A stretch of DNA of 31,852 nucleotides from Branchiostoma floridae (GCF_000003815.2 NC_049980.1:19199533-19231384); one strand, 5' to 3'. Shown: positions 1 through 10,000, counted from the first letter of the stretch. Program-made: numbers and translations. The notes: generated by a model from the sequence alone, not told the origin.

Positions 1-2387
1 AGTCCGCCATCTTCCAGCTTCAGTACACCTCCCACTGATTCCTCTTGGGATAGGCACTCTGGCGGTGTGGTAAGGTAGGTGGAGGGTGTCCGCGCTTTGA
101 AGTACGAGGTTGTGCTGGCGGTCATCTCTCCATCTTTTGCACGTGTTGATCCGGAATCAATCTGTACAATTTTCCGCCCTCTCTTTCTGATCTGTGCTTG
201 CGAAGCCGGGCGCTGTCCGGGTGGAGGCGTCGCCACACCACCTGCCGCACACTTCTTCCCAGATGGCGGTTTGGGCACGAAGCTTGTACCATCGACATCT
301 TTCTGTGTCATCGGCAAGAGCTTTCTTCCGTCTGGCGACAGCTTCATGGTGGGTCCGCCGCCTCCAAGATACGTCAGCACGCCGTCCTCTTCTGGGTCCT
401 CTTGAGTGAGGCACTCCGGCGGTGGGCTTAGGCAGGGGGAGGAGGGGGAGGGCGTCCGTGCTTTGAAGCGGGAGGTTCGTTTGGCTGGTAACTTTTCCAC
501 TATTTTTGTATCCCGTGTGAACCTGTTCGGGCTGCAAGGTCCGCCATCTTCCAGCTTCAGTACACCTCCCACTGATTCTTCTTGCGTTAGGCGGCCATTT
601 TTGTTCAGGTCTCCATCCTTTTGACGGTTTGATCCGGAATCAATCTGTTGAATTCTCCGTCCTTTCATCTTTATCTGTGCTTGTGAAGAGCATCGCTGTC
701 CGGACGAAGGCGTCGCCACACCAGCTGCCGCACACTTCTTCCCAGGCGGCGGTTTGGGCACAAAGCCTGTACTAGCGACTAGGTTTCCGACATCTTTCTG
801 CGTCGCCGGGAGGAGCTTTCTTCCGTCTGGCGACAGCTTCATGGTGGGTCCGCCGCCTCCAAGATACGTCAGCACACCGTCCTCTTCTGGGTCCTCTTGA
901 GTAAGGCACTCCGGCGTTGGGCTAGGGCAGGGGGAGGAGGGGGAGGGCGTCCGTGCTTTGAAGCGGGAGGTTCTTTTGGCTGGTACCTTTTTTACACCTT
1001 TTATCTCCCGTGTGAACCTGTTCGGGCTGCGGGGTCCGCCATCTTCCAGATACTTGGACACACCTTCCTGTGGCTCCTCTTGTGTACGGCCCTCTGGCGG
1101 TGGGCAAAGGAAGGAGGAGGGTGTCCGCGCTTTAAAGCTGCCACTTTTATTGGTGGTCAGCTCTCTATTGTTTTTACCCTTTGATCCGGAATCCGGAATT
1201 CTTCGCCCTCTCTTCTTTATCTGTGCTTGCGAAGCCGGGCGCTGTCCGGATCCGGACGGAGGCGTCGCCACACCACCTGCCACACACTTCTTCCCAGGCG
1301 GCGGTTTGGGCACGAAGCCTGAAGCACCGACTAGGTTCCCAACACCCGTCTGTTTCATAGGGACAAGGTTCCTGCCGCGACGGGCGCGACGCGACTTTTC
1401 CTCATCAGACTTCTCCACATGTCGTCTTGGCTTCACGTCAGGAGTCGCATTTCCTGACGGATAGGCGTCATCATGAGCCCTTCCGATAGGGGATGCCACG
1501 CCTGATTTTGGTGGGGATGCCACACCTGGTTGTGGGGGTGCCACACCTGACTGTGGGGATGCCACACTTGACTGTGGAGATGCCACACCTGACTGTGGGG
1601 ATGCCACACCTGACTGTGGGGATGCCACGCCTGACTGTGGGGATGCCACACCTGACTGTGGAGATGCCACACCTGGCTGTGGAGATGCAACACCTGACTG
1701 TGGGGATGCCACACCGGACTGTGGAGATGCCACTCCTGATTGTGGGAATGCCATACCTGATTGCGGGGATGCCACACCTGATCGTGGGGACGCCACACCT
1801 GATTGTGATGGGGATTCCACATCTGACGTTTGTTTAAAATGCCTTTTGTTAATGTTCCCAGGCTCTGGACTGACGTCATCAAATGCGTTTTCTCTGCAGT
1901 GAGGAGTGTTCCCTGGCCGACGGTTGGTCATGAAAACCTCGGCAGCTTCTTTGTACTGCACAAATGAAAGTTCAGGACCATTGCGCCATGGGTTGGGAGC
2001 GGTNNNNNNNNNNNNNNNNNNNNNNNNNNNNNNNNNNNNNNNNNNNNNNNNNNNNNNNNNNNNNNNNNNNNNNNNNNNNNNNNNNNNNNNNNNNNNNNNN
2101 NNNCTGCACAAATGAAAGTTCAGGACCATTGCGCCATGGGTTGGGAGCGGTTAAGCCCATGAAATCTGACATGAAGAGCGGTTCTTGGTCGATCTCAGAC
2201 GGCGCTCTCTCGGCCTCCCCGACTCCCGCCAAATCCCTGTACTGGTCCTTGTGCAGCCGCACAAGATTCATAAGTCGGTCGGGCTGCAAGATGGCGTTTT
2301 TTAGCCATCGTGACGCACTAAGCTGCTTTAGAGTCGGCCGAGCATCGTCCTTCACATCAAGAAGCTTACGGGATAGTATCTTTGCCT
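1..2387 (-). CDS. Kinase gene A, exon 7 (end of kinase domain plus repetitive tail)
   Basis: The acceptor is TTTTGGTTTCAG at 2388-2390; the exact first base (2387 or 2385) depends on phase. It encodes AKILSRKLLDVKDDARPT and LKQLSASRWL, closing the kinase C-lobe, then a long open tail with no stop to position 1 once the duplicated 48 bp and the 100 N are collapsed. Tail order: acidic/hydrophobic region to about 1820, GVASPQS heptads 1817-1491, a basic stretch (RRARRGRN), then two alternating blocks, FVPKPPPGKKC...GGVATPP...DSGS and FKARTPSPSSP...GGGGPT. The tail is low in aromatics and rich in SP/TP sites, likely phosphorylated or a scaffold (inference). Confidence 0.88.
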
Positions 2388-5300
2388 CTGAAACCAAAAC
2401 GATATTTTCGATTCACGATCTCATACCTTCGTTAAATGATTTTGATACTTTTGAGTTAAATGTTTTAGATGATATTATATAAAATAAAGTGCTATGAAAG
2501 TGTTACCGAGTACGCAAACAAGCCATGTATCATTTCTAAATTATAAATTATATTGTTAATAAAATTAGGATTTACATAATATACAACCTTTATCTAACGT
2601 TCAAATGCCCCCCAAAGTATGGCATTACCGCCTTAGAAATATGCTATTTTCTTAATATTTATCATACAAAAGGATTTGAAAAAAAAACACATTTCTGCAG
2701 TTCCAGGTTATTGGCGAAAGTAAGTCAATGAACATACCATATGGTCTTCTGTATTACTGAGTGTGGAATGGAAAAGATTTCGTAAGATCGACAAATAGTA
2801 GCAGTGACCTCATCATGAAGATAGTTTTCTTCATGCCATACATACCTTTTGAGATACGGTTGCTATAGCTTTGCTTGCCGCTACGCTCCCAAACCGCTTT
2901 GCAGTACAGACTGGCTCTCACTTGCTGGGACTTGTGTTGCGGCGCTGTGAACGGCTTCTTTCCCGCAAGCATCATGTAAAGCACAACTCCCCTGGACACA
3001 AGCAACAAGACATCGAAGATTTCATACCTCCGGATTCGTTAGTGTTTTTTTTTCCTCATTCAGTATTGTGAATTTCTCACTGGTTTTGTCCAGGTTGTTC
3101 TATGTGAATCTTTAGGGACCAACTTTGGATCTGTTACTAGTCAACTTCCCATCCTGTCAGTCTCAGCGCCAAACATCCTGGCACTCAAATAATTACGGAC
3201 ACACACCAACAAAACAAACATATTGAACACAGAGACTGAAGACACAGAGGTAACAGCATCATGTGATTCGTGTACTACAGATCGACAAAAGAATGTGATA
3301 AATGGTCTCAGTTCTTTGTTCGGTTAGCTTTGTATAACCTTCATAAACAAGCCTGTTCAGTTTTATATACCATGGTTATTGTAGTTTAGATTAAACGTGT
3401 AATACATCTATGGTATATATTTATGAAATTGGTACATGATAACAATAAATGAATTACAGCCATCAAGAATTTATATTTTATCTGTTCATAAATGTACCCG
3501 AATTGTTTGAAACTGAAAACCCCTGCTACTCAAGTGTTTTAGTGACAAAGATCCGTCGGAACGGAAACATGAAAGTTGTAGAAACGGTAATTGAATAGAA
3601 TAAGAATGGGTACTGTAATAAAGAATTACAGCTATTTTTTTATTTTTTTGTTCAATTCTTCGTTTCTTCAACCCGTTTCTTCACCAATATTTTGTCCTTG
3701 TTTAGTCGTTTTTTTCTTTCTTTATATTTCTTTTTCATTCTTCTAAAAAAAAGGCAATTGTCTTTAAACGAAACAACAATAGAAACGATTTAAAAACTGA
3801 ATAAGAATTCAAAGCCAAAGAAAATGGAATCAAAAGCAAGAAAGCGTCTAGGTCACGGTAGTTCTCTCCTTTTTATCGCTATGAATGAAACAGTCCTTAC
3901 AAACTCCAAACGTCGGCCGGTTTCCCCAGGTACTTGTCGTACGAGAAGGCCTCTGGAGGGGTGTACTCCAGCGCCAGTCTTGACGTCTTCTCCTCGAAAG
4001 ATGGGTCAGAAAGGTCCACCAGACCAACGCCCTTCTCCAGCTTTGTGGCGTAGCCGAAACCTGCGCGAGGGGCGTGATCAATGATCGAATGTTACAAACT
4101 GTGATAACCTGGATTGATTTTCTTTTTCTAGCATCATTTCACGGCAGACAAGAAGCGTATTCTTAGCCATATGACTTAATACAGTGATATCATGATAGCA
4201 ATATCCCAATGACCGATCAAGGAGGTTTCAACCTCCTTGGACCGATTGAGGCATCCTACGTATACGACGATGTGCCTGCGCCTGCAGCAACCCTGGCCTG
4301 TACACGTTTGATATGCAAGAGGTTGACTATCAGACAAAGGACAATAGTAGTTTGTACTCACCCGATATCTTGATGTTGTATTTATCATCCAACAATATGT
4401 TATCGGCCCGTAGATCCCTGAAATAAAATGTGCAGCTACTTTTGAGTGGATAGGTGACGAATTGAAGAAAAGTAACAGTGCTGTTTCGCAATATATTGTT
4501 ACTGCATGAATGTCAATCACAATTAGCAGTTCAACCAATGATAGTATGGCAATTAGTAGTTCGGCCAATGAGAGTGTGACTGCAAGGTTGCTACTATAAA
4601 GTAATTTTATCCCTATGTTTCTTGTTCTTTCAAATGCAACTATTCGGTCAAACAACTAATGACCGTGCTATCAATATATCATTGGCTAAACTGCTAAGTG
4701 CGATTGACATCCATGATATGTCATAAAAACTGGCTTCAGAACGTTAATATCAATCAATCGGTGACTGAGAAAACGCTGTAAAATATCGGCCTTGTGAATT
4801 ACAGAATCAAATCGCCAACTGACCTGTGTACGATGCCACGTTTGTGTACGTATTTCATTCCATTCACCAGCTGCTTGGTGAAGTGCCGCACGGCGTCCTC
4901 GGCTAACCCCAGTCCTCTGCCGGCCCGGTACTGCCGGATAAACTCCCCCAGTCTCCCGTTCGTACCGCAGTACTCCAACACTATGTAGGTACGGGCAGCG
5001 ACGTAGAAATACTCGTACATTTTCATCTGTGGTAGGAGGAGGGAAAAAAACTGTCTCTTAAGTATTACAACTATGGGAATTAGAGCAAAGAGAACATTTA
5101 CACGGACATACGTTAAAAGAGGCCATTGTGCCTTGTAGACTTCATAAATACGTATAGCGAGCGTAATCAGACTTTTTAGAATCCACGTAGCCCGACTGCT
5201 CAAATGTAGTGTAGAGCGTCATCGTTGCATTATTCGTAAAGCATAGTTCGTTCCTGAAATTAGAGTGAAGCCAGTGCCTTTCTTGATTAATCAGCGCAGA

Positions 5301-8215
5301 GTGTTGACGTTAACTGCCCTAAACGCATGCCCCTTTTCCGTAAGACGTAGACAATTAAAAGCTATCACAGTTTCCTTTACTTCGTTATCCGTAGCAAACT
5401 GCTAACCGCTTCATAAATTAAAATCAAGGAGGTTTTATCAAACCTTGATAGAATGTGACGCTTGTAGGTCCATGTGCTCATAACATCCGACTGATATCTA
5501 GTAAAGTTACATGTACACCCTAAAAAGAGCACGGGCCATTGAATTTGTATTACCTATTCCGGATGGAATGGACACGTGAGAGGTCTGTCTACATACTCAT
5601 TTCCTGTAAATTTGTGTGGAAACCTTTGGTCTACTTTCACGTAATTCGTACTGGCGTTGTCGAACTTTGTCCAAATACCTTGAAGTGTAACCCTTGAGTG
5701 GTCCTACTGAATTTTAGCGCTTGGCCTGAAGTGATTATGCAACATCCCAGTAAGCCAATCACGAACGCCCCCGTGCTCAATTATCATTCAAATTTCAAGC
5801 TGAGATGATGTCAGGTTTACCAGGTGTTGCATCTTCCTGTTGCATGGTCCTGTGGCTGCATCGTCCTACCTCAAACAGTCTCCTCAAACATTTCCGCGGG
5901 ATGTTTTGAAAATTCCCGCAAAATTTGTTGCAAGGAACGACATAATGGAATAGGACGGGTTTGGAAGGGCCGGTGGACGCAGTACCAGGTAGGTAAATTT
6001 TCTTCTCATGGTTTTAACGAAGAATGAAGAGAAATAAATCAGTGTACTTGGACAAAACATTTTTCAGCTGTGTACGTTTCGTGCCGTCTATGACCTGGTT
6101 TACGCACAATATCTATCTATCTAAATTTATATGAGTATCGGTCAAAACCTTCTTCGGGGTATCCGGTGGACATGGTTTCTGAGTCGACTTGGGGTACACT
6201 CCTCTGGAGTTTGTGTAGGTCCCAATTGCACCGATGTCTGTCAGGGATGTAGCCCCAGCCTGGCTCCGAAACCACAACTTTGTCCCGGTGGACTGCCGGA
6301 TACCAGGGGTGCCCCTCGGTGTTCCTCACGGGTATGTCACGGTGTCTATTTGTTACCGGATCCCGGGGGTTATCTCAAGTCCAGTGCCAGGCCGGGCCTA
6401 TAAATAACCCGGGAACAGAAAGGTGTCCCACAGGGCCACGTAGGAGTTACGCCCGAAAGTGCCCCAAACAGCCTGTGAACTGGCCGGCAGGGTCCTTTTT
6501 CCTATTTTGGGATTTTAGGACACTCGATCCCGTTCGATCTTCGAAACCATGCTCATTAGTCTGTCTTGGCGGGCCGGGGGGAACAATTCTCGTTTTCCTG
6601 TGTGTAAATCCACGGAGTCGACTCCCGGCGAGTTATGCAATGCTCAGGTCATGCGGGTGCCATGTGGAAATCAGTGCAGGCACTTTTTGCGTAATCTTTA
6701 TGCCTTAAATTTTCGGTATCTGTTAAAACTTTTGGGCACTTATTACAGGCAAGTTCGTCATCTTTCACGCCGCCTGTGCAGCTTGGGGTTGAGTCACTCG
6801 TTGTCCCGTGTGTGAACAGATGGCTGTTGAGTCGGGCTCCGGCGGAGTGATTAATCAAGATGGAGAAATATAGTATGTACTGAGGGTGCGGGATGGCTTG
6901 TGAAAAGAATTCGAACAGACAGCATAATGCATTATAGCAATGCTTCACTATCCATGCTAAATGTACTGAAATGTTTATCAAATATGTATTTTCAGGCTGA
7001 ATTGACCAAATTGTGAGGTTACAAGTATCTATAGATATTCTTTCTTTTGCATCTCGGCCACAACCGGACACGCCACAGCCATGTCATGCGCCAGTGTCAT
7101 TCTGCAACATGATTTCCGTGATCACAACGCGTAGACCAACTCAAAATACTACATTCCCTGCCAGAACAGGTAAAAAAAATGGCCATTAAGGTACCTTGTG
7201 ACACGACATAGATTTTCGACCACGGTCACCATTTTGTATGTTGTTTGTGATTGTGTTTTATATTTCTTTTTTCTCAGCCTATATACGCTCCTACGTACCA
7301 CTCTTGCAGGTGTGTGTATGTCCGACTGTCTGTCTGTGTTCTATATGCTGCGCACTAAGCATCCTCAGTATGACTATCGCATGAATTAGAATAATGTCCG
7401 AGGCCAGGCTTAAGTATTACAACGATTACATTTTCAATGCTTTATCGTATGTCTCTTGGATATACCAGTTCTTGACAGAGGGAATCAAAACTCATTTCAA
7501 GTATAATGTACAACAGAAGAGCACTGACCACATTTGGGTGATGGAGCCGCCGCAGAGTGTTCACCTCCCTCGGCAGGATGTCACTCGCATAATCGTCGTT
7601 TCCAGTATGGACGATTTTCACCGCCACCTGTCACAAATTAGATACCAATACCGTCTTACCATAGTTATGTATAATGGCAGAAGGCCACCATCTATTAGAA
7701 AGTAGCTTATGTACAGGTGTTGAAGCGTAAACGGGGATCAATAAACTGAAAAACTGAACATGTCAACGACGGAAAGCCGAACGGGTAGTGGAACGTAACA
7801 ACGGACAATCCTACTGCGAGCACCACCATGTGGTATTCGAAGGTAATGCAACATCATGTCATTCATGGGTAGAATTTACCAAAGATCAGTACCAAGGACA
7901 GGCATGTTTACCTTTGACTGTATGCACGGTGTTCACTGCAACAGTTCGTTTCTTAACAGGTATGTGAAACGGTTCACAGTAAAGCTGTACAACAAGGAAA
8001 TAGATTTTGTAAGAACGTACCAAGCTGTGCCCCTTGGCATCTGCATCACCGGCTAGGTCTTCCCGCCTCTCCAGTGCCGAGTCTTCAGCATTAGCCAGCT
8101 TGATGTCACCAAAGCTCCCGATTGCGATGTTCTTTATCACGGAGTATCCATACTGGCCACACTCCCACTTTATGGGGTCTTCCCAATACTCGGAACTAAT
8201 CTCTTCCAAGTCCAT
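1..8215 (-). CDS. TSSK-like protein kinase with long repetitive Ser/Pro-rich tail (partial, 7 coding exons)
   Basis: Seven exons joined by consensus splice sites in consistent phase encode a Ser/Thr kinase. Approximate residues: glycine loop IAIGSFGDI (30-38), ATP lysine in VAVK (Lys69), alpha-C Glu86 in LPREV, catalytic loop IVHRDLRADN (163-172), GFG at 185-187 in place of DFG, PPE in place of APE, then DVWSLGVVLYMM and the late-lobe ARPT (276-279). LPRE and HRDLxxDN-LLD-xxNIK resemble the TSSK group of the CAMK family (known: 270-370 aa, spermatid kinases). After about residue 290 comes a tail of some 700 residues rich in Ser, Pro, Lys and Gly, repetitive, probably disordered, and open at position 1. 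The start is the first in-frame ATG (8215-8213); an in-frame TAG lies just upstream in the proposed 5' UTR exon. The DFG change suggests a pseudokinase or atypical kinase. About 20-25 residues after the GKKPF motif are missing relative to TSSKs, so a small exon may be unseen. Kinase assignment is firm; the TSSK subgroup is inferred. Confidence 0.85.
320..558 (-). repeat. Internal duplication in kinase tail, copy 1 (about 240 bp)
   Basis: This stretch is nearly identical to 817-1053, with a few substitutions and no frame disruption by eye. Both encode KARTPSPSSP and TYLGGGGPTMKLSPDGRK. The low divergence suggests a recent duplication or gene conversion. Confidence 0.85.
817..1053 (-). repeat. 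Internal duplication in kinase tail, copy 2
   Basis: Partner of 320-558, about 497 bp away. More diverged relatives of the same block lie at about 1010-1143 and 1-110. Confidence 0.85.
1491..1817 (-). repeat. 21-bp coding tandem repeat (about 15 units, GVASPQS heptad)
   Basis: About 15 tandem 21-bp units, seen on the plus strand as ATGCCACACCTGACTGTGGGG variants. In the frame continuous with the kinase they read GVASPQS. Because the period is a multiple of three and the units lack stops, other frames on both strands stay open too; those frames are artefacts. Several units differ at third positions while keeping the heptad. Confidence 0.93.
2004..2103. other. Assembly gap (100 N), probably spurious
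   Basis: Exactly 100 N. The 48 bases before it (1956-2003) equal the 48 bases after it (2104-2151). Removing the N and one copy keeps the minus-strand kinase frame continuous (NPWRNGPELSFVQYKEAAEV). This is best explained by two overlapping contigs joined without merging. Confidence 0.9.
2922..2991 (-). CDS. Kinase gene A, exon 6 (helix F to G)
   Basis: 70 nt. The acceptor is CTTGTGTCCAG and the donor is CAGCAA then GTGAGAG. With the split Leu it continues WSL-GVVLYMMLAGKKPF and then TAPQHKSQQ. It ends in phase 0. TSSKs usually carry about 20-25 more residues before the RP(T/L) helix, so a small unseen exon in 2388-2921 is possible. Confidence 0.85.
2992..3900 (-). other. Intron of kinase gene A
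   Basis: AT-rich sequence with homopolymer T/A runs (around 3630-3750). No coding exon, RNA gene or named repeat was seen. Confidence 0.7.
3901..4060 (-). CDS. Kinase gene A, exon 5 (GFG, activation segment, PPE, alpha-F)
   Basis: 160 nt. The acceptor is CCCTCGCGCAG and the donor is GGAGTTT then GTAAGG. The first two bases (GT) complete a Gly codon, giving IKISGFGYATKLE instead of the usual DFG. The rest holds an activation segment (VDLSDPSFEEKTSRLALEY), TPPEAFS in place of APE, and KPADVWS of helix F. Confidence 0.92.
4362..4417 (-). CDS. Kinase gene A, exon 4 (HRD catalytic loop)
   Basis: 56 nt. The acceptor TTTTATTTCAG and donor GATATCGG then GTGAGT are both strong. It encodes R-DLRADNILLDDKYNIKIS, giving an intact catalytic Asp and metal-binding Asn. 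The final G is the first base of the split codon that replaces the DFG aspartate. Confidence 0.92.
4508..4712. repeat. Imperfect inverted repeat (MITE-like), in intron
   Basis: The left arm (about 4508-4560, GAATGTCAATCACAATTAGC) matches the reverse complement of the right arm (about 4660-4712, ...GCTAAGTGCGATTGACATCC) with several mismatches. Each arm also holds CCAATGATA. It resembles a small decayed fold-back or MITE. No transposase is present. Confidence 0.6.
4824..5026 (-). CDS. Kinase gene A, exon 3 (hinge to catalytic HR)
   Basis: The acceptor is a long pyrimidine tract ending CCACAG, and the donor is CACAG then GTCAGT. It encodes MKMYEYFYVAARTY, the hinge IVLEYCG, helix E (FTKQLVNGMKYVHKRG) and IVH plus the first two bases of the catalytic Arg codon. 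203 nt, leaving phase 2, which matches the next exon. Confidence 0.92.
5027..7528 (-). other. 2.5-kb intron of kinase gene A
   Basis: No kinase exon was found here and the flanking phases agree without one. The segment 6150-6830 is more GC-rich than its surroundings and looks like decayed mobile-element sequence. The rest is unremarkable. Confidence 0.6.
6652..6850 (-). pseudogene. Possible decayed zinc-finger-like fragment
   Basis: One minus frame reads LNSHLFTHGTT, then ACNKCPKVLTDTENLRHKD, a C-x2-C pair followed by His as in C2H2 fingers, before stopping. The second His spacing is not canonical and there is no start or splice context. It may be a retroelement or zinc-finger remnant inside the intron. 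Weak. Confidence 0.2.
7529..7627 (-). CDS. Kinase gene A, exon 2 (ATP lysine and alpha-C helix)
   Basis: 99 nt, phase 0 to phase 0. The acceptor is TTTGTGACAG and the donor is AATGTG then GTCAGT. It encodes VAVKIVHTGND, then LPREVNTLRRLHHPNV: the ATP-anchoring Lys, the alpha-C Glu of the salt bridge, and the HPNV strand start typical of active-type kinase N-lobes. Confidence 0.9.
7790..7960. repeat. Dispersed repeat, copy 1
   Basis: It shares GAACGT, AGC(A/G)CCACCATG, GTA(A/G)TGCAA, CA(G/C)(T/C)ACCAAGGACAG and TGTTTAC in the same order with 8735-8905. A shorter match (TAGCGCCACCATG) lies near 9199. The family is unrecognised. Confidence 0.5.
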
Positions 8216-8216
8216 A
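8021..8216 (-). CDS. Kinase gene A, coding exon 1 (N-terminus and glycine loop)
   Basis: The acceptor TTTCAG precedes T-ATG. The exon begins MDLEEISSEYWEDP and contains the glycine-loop strand IAIGSFGDIKLA, in which the first canonical Gly is Ala. It is followed by a charged loop of about 25 residues (ANAEDSALERRED...) before the ATP-lysine strand. The donor is CAGCTTG then GTACGTTC, phase 0. Confidence 0.85.
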
Positions 8217-8503
8217 CTGAAATATGACAGCAAGTATAACGTATAGCGACACGTTCTTCATTTCTCATCCTACTGTTTTGTTCGTGGAAGACTGAGAGTA
8301 CGTGAACTTTACGATGGTTTGTGTTAAAGTCTCTATGAAATTTGTTAAAGTAGATAAATTTGGCAAATGTTGGATAAATGTGATACAAATCAAGGTTTGG
8401 CACGCCCTAAGAACTTTAATTCTTTTTTTTACCTCCGTGAGGCTACATCTGGTTATGTCAAATCACAAGCACACGTCGCATTATTCACTTTAGAATGACT
8501 TAC

Positions 8504-8580
8504 CTTACTTTGCTTTCCTACGAACTCTGAAGGCAGCCTTAAAGAATTTCTTCCGTAAGGAAAATCTTCGAGCACATTGA
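8504..8580 (-). other. Probable 5' UTR exon of the TSSK-like kinase gene
   Basis: A strong minus-strand donor (AAAGTAAG then GTAAGTCAT) ends at 8504 and pairs with the acceptor TTTCAG at 8217-8222, giving a 287-bp intron. Joined this way, an in-frame TAG precedes ATG 8215, so the exon would be non-coding. Its upstream end is not determined; 8580 is arbitrary. No TATA-like promoter is assigned. Confidence 0.4.
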
Positions 8581-8734
8581 TTTATCTCAATATTTTGCTT
8601 GTTTTACGAGCGCAATACACGGCGTCGTTCAACAAACGCGCTGTCTCTAACAAAGTAGAAAACAACAATGTTAGGGGGTGGGTGACATTGCATTGTCAAC
8701 GTCACAATTTCGAACGTCAAACGCCACAAACTGT

Positions 8735-8905
8735 AGAACGTTCCTAATGCAAGCGCCACCATGCCGTAGCCGTAGGTAGTGCAATAGAATGCCTGTGTAG
8801 AGAGTACATTTGTATTAGGCACCAGGAACATTGCCTGTGTAGGTAGCATTCAGCACCAAGGACAGCCGTGTTTACTTGTGTGTGCAATGTTCAGTACCAG
8901 TTTAG
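8735..8905. repeat. Dispersed repeat, copy 2
   Basis: Same ordered segments as 7790-7960, in the same orientation. It lies just upstream of the proposed kinase 5' exon, so part of the kinase promoter region may be repeat-derived (inference). Confidence 0.5.
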
Positions 8906-9233
8906 TGAGCCCTTGGGACAGTTCCGTTTGCCTTTTATAGGTGATGTGTAGGAATGACTCCTTTTCTAATTACAACAGGTGTCAGAAATAAGGAACAAAC
9001 CGCTTAAATCTCAGTACATGACTCCACAAGAACATGAAATGAAGTGAATGCTTGTAGGCCACTAACCACTGATATCCAGAATGAACAAAAGGATTCAGGA
9101 CAAGACAGCTATCACTGGAATATCAATCAACCACAAACCATGCAGATGGAGTAAATGACCAGTACAAGGTCATACTTTCGAATGTTTCAAAGACTCTAGC
9201 GCCACCATGAGGCGGGTGGAGGTAGTGTTCCAT

Positions 9234-9266
9234 TATACGCCCATTCCTCGTTAAAGGGGCAAATTG
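9234..9266. repeat. Left arm of a 33-bp terminal inverted repeat pair
   Basis: TATACGCCCATTCCTCGTTA and the following 13 bases match the reverse complement of 12482-12514 at 29 of 33 positions by eye. No transposase ORF lies between the arms, so they bound either a non-autonomous element of about 3.3 kb or two independent fragments. Confidence 0.65.
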
Positions 9267-9623
9267 CTGTCGCACATAAGCAGCGGGCCACAGTTTTCTT
9301 TAAAGACACAATGACTACGTATTTTGCCCTTTTCCGTTACAAGTACATGATAGTAATATGCTAAGCAATGTTTTCCCACCATTGTTAGTTGCCTTTTGGT
9401 CGTCCCGGGTAAGGTTTTGCTTAGAAACACGCTAAAAACACGTGTCGGAAATGCTATAAAGGTGAATATCGTGGCATTCTGATAATGAAAAGACGTTAGT
9501 TCTTTAAATTTTCAGTCATAATTTACATCAACCACTTAGGCCGGCTTGTCACGTGTTGATGAACTTGTCCAGCAGACGACCTTTTTACGTCAGATGCCGT
9601 TTTATTATTGTCGCCAACTTTTG

Positions 9624-10000
9624 TATAATTTACGTTACCGAACTTCTGTTGGGTGTAATTCGCTTACGAAAAGACATTTTCCGATAATTTTTTCACTGTT
9701 TTATCTGCTAAACAGTGGTGTTGCGTAACAAACAAATGACAGAACACATAAAACACGAATGTTGGAAACATGACTATAACCGCCAATCTCAGGCCGTTTG
9801 TCACTTTTTTGATATAATTTACGTTACCATAATAAGTCCCTTAGAATTATAGAAAGGTCATTACTTTTGTACTCATAGGAAAGAATGCTCCCAGATAAGT
9901 AATTGCCTGCAGAGTTAATCTTTCCAGAGCTGTTTGTTAAAATTTTATCTATCATTAAAAGCATAAATATAATTTACGTTACCATATAATTTACGTTACC
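9624..10000 (+). repeat. Recurring TATAATTTACGTTACC motif
   Basis: Exact copies at 9624-9639, 9813-9828, 9968-9983 and 9985-10000 (the last two a 17-bp tandem), all on the plus strand. A further TAATTTACGTTACC lies at 11952-11965. Spacing of the first three is about 155-190 bp, suggesting a decayed array or a repeat family end. Confidence 0.75.

Larger units (their letters stand above)
148..1319 (-). repeat. Three copies of the FVPKPPPGKKC...DSGS coding block
   Basis: Copies lie at about 1182-1319, 631-768 and 148-284. Each reads FVPKPP(P/S)GKKC, then GGVATP or AGVATP, a QxxxSQAQI segment, a basic GR(R/K)I and DSGS. Spacings of about 551 and 484 bp show that a composite unit of roughly 500 bp was duplicated. 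Confidence 0.85.

Noticed and set aside
79-1464. Several plus-strand ORFs of 70-168 codons
   Set aside because: Antisense shadows of the minus-strand kinase tail, which is open throughout and shows codon-level repeat conservation.
1868-1880. CRE-like TGACGTCA
   Set aside because: Lies inside the kinase coding exon (DDVSP) with no promoter context.
1433-1882. Open frames on both strands through the 21-bp repeat (e.g. VWHPHSQ and MPHLTVG repeats)
   Set aside because: They are shadows. The GVASPQS frame is the one continuous with the kinase domain and the rest of the tail.
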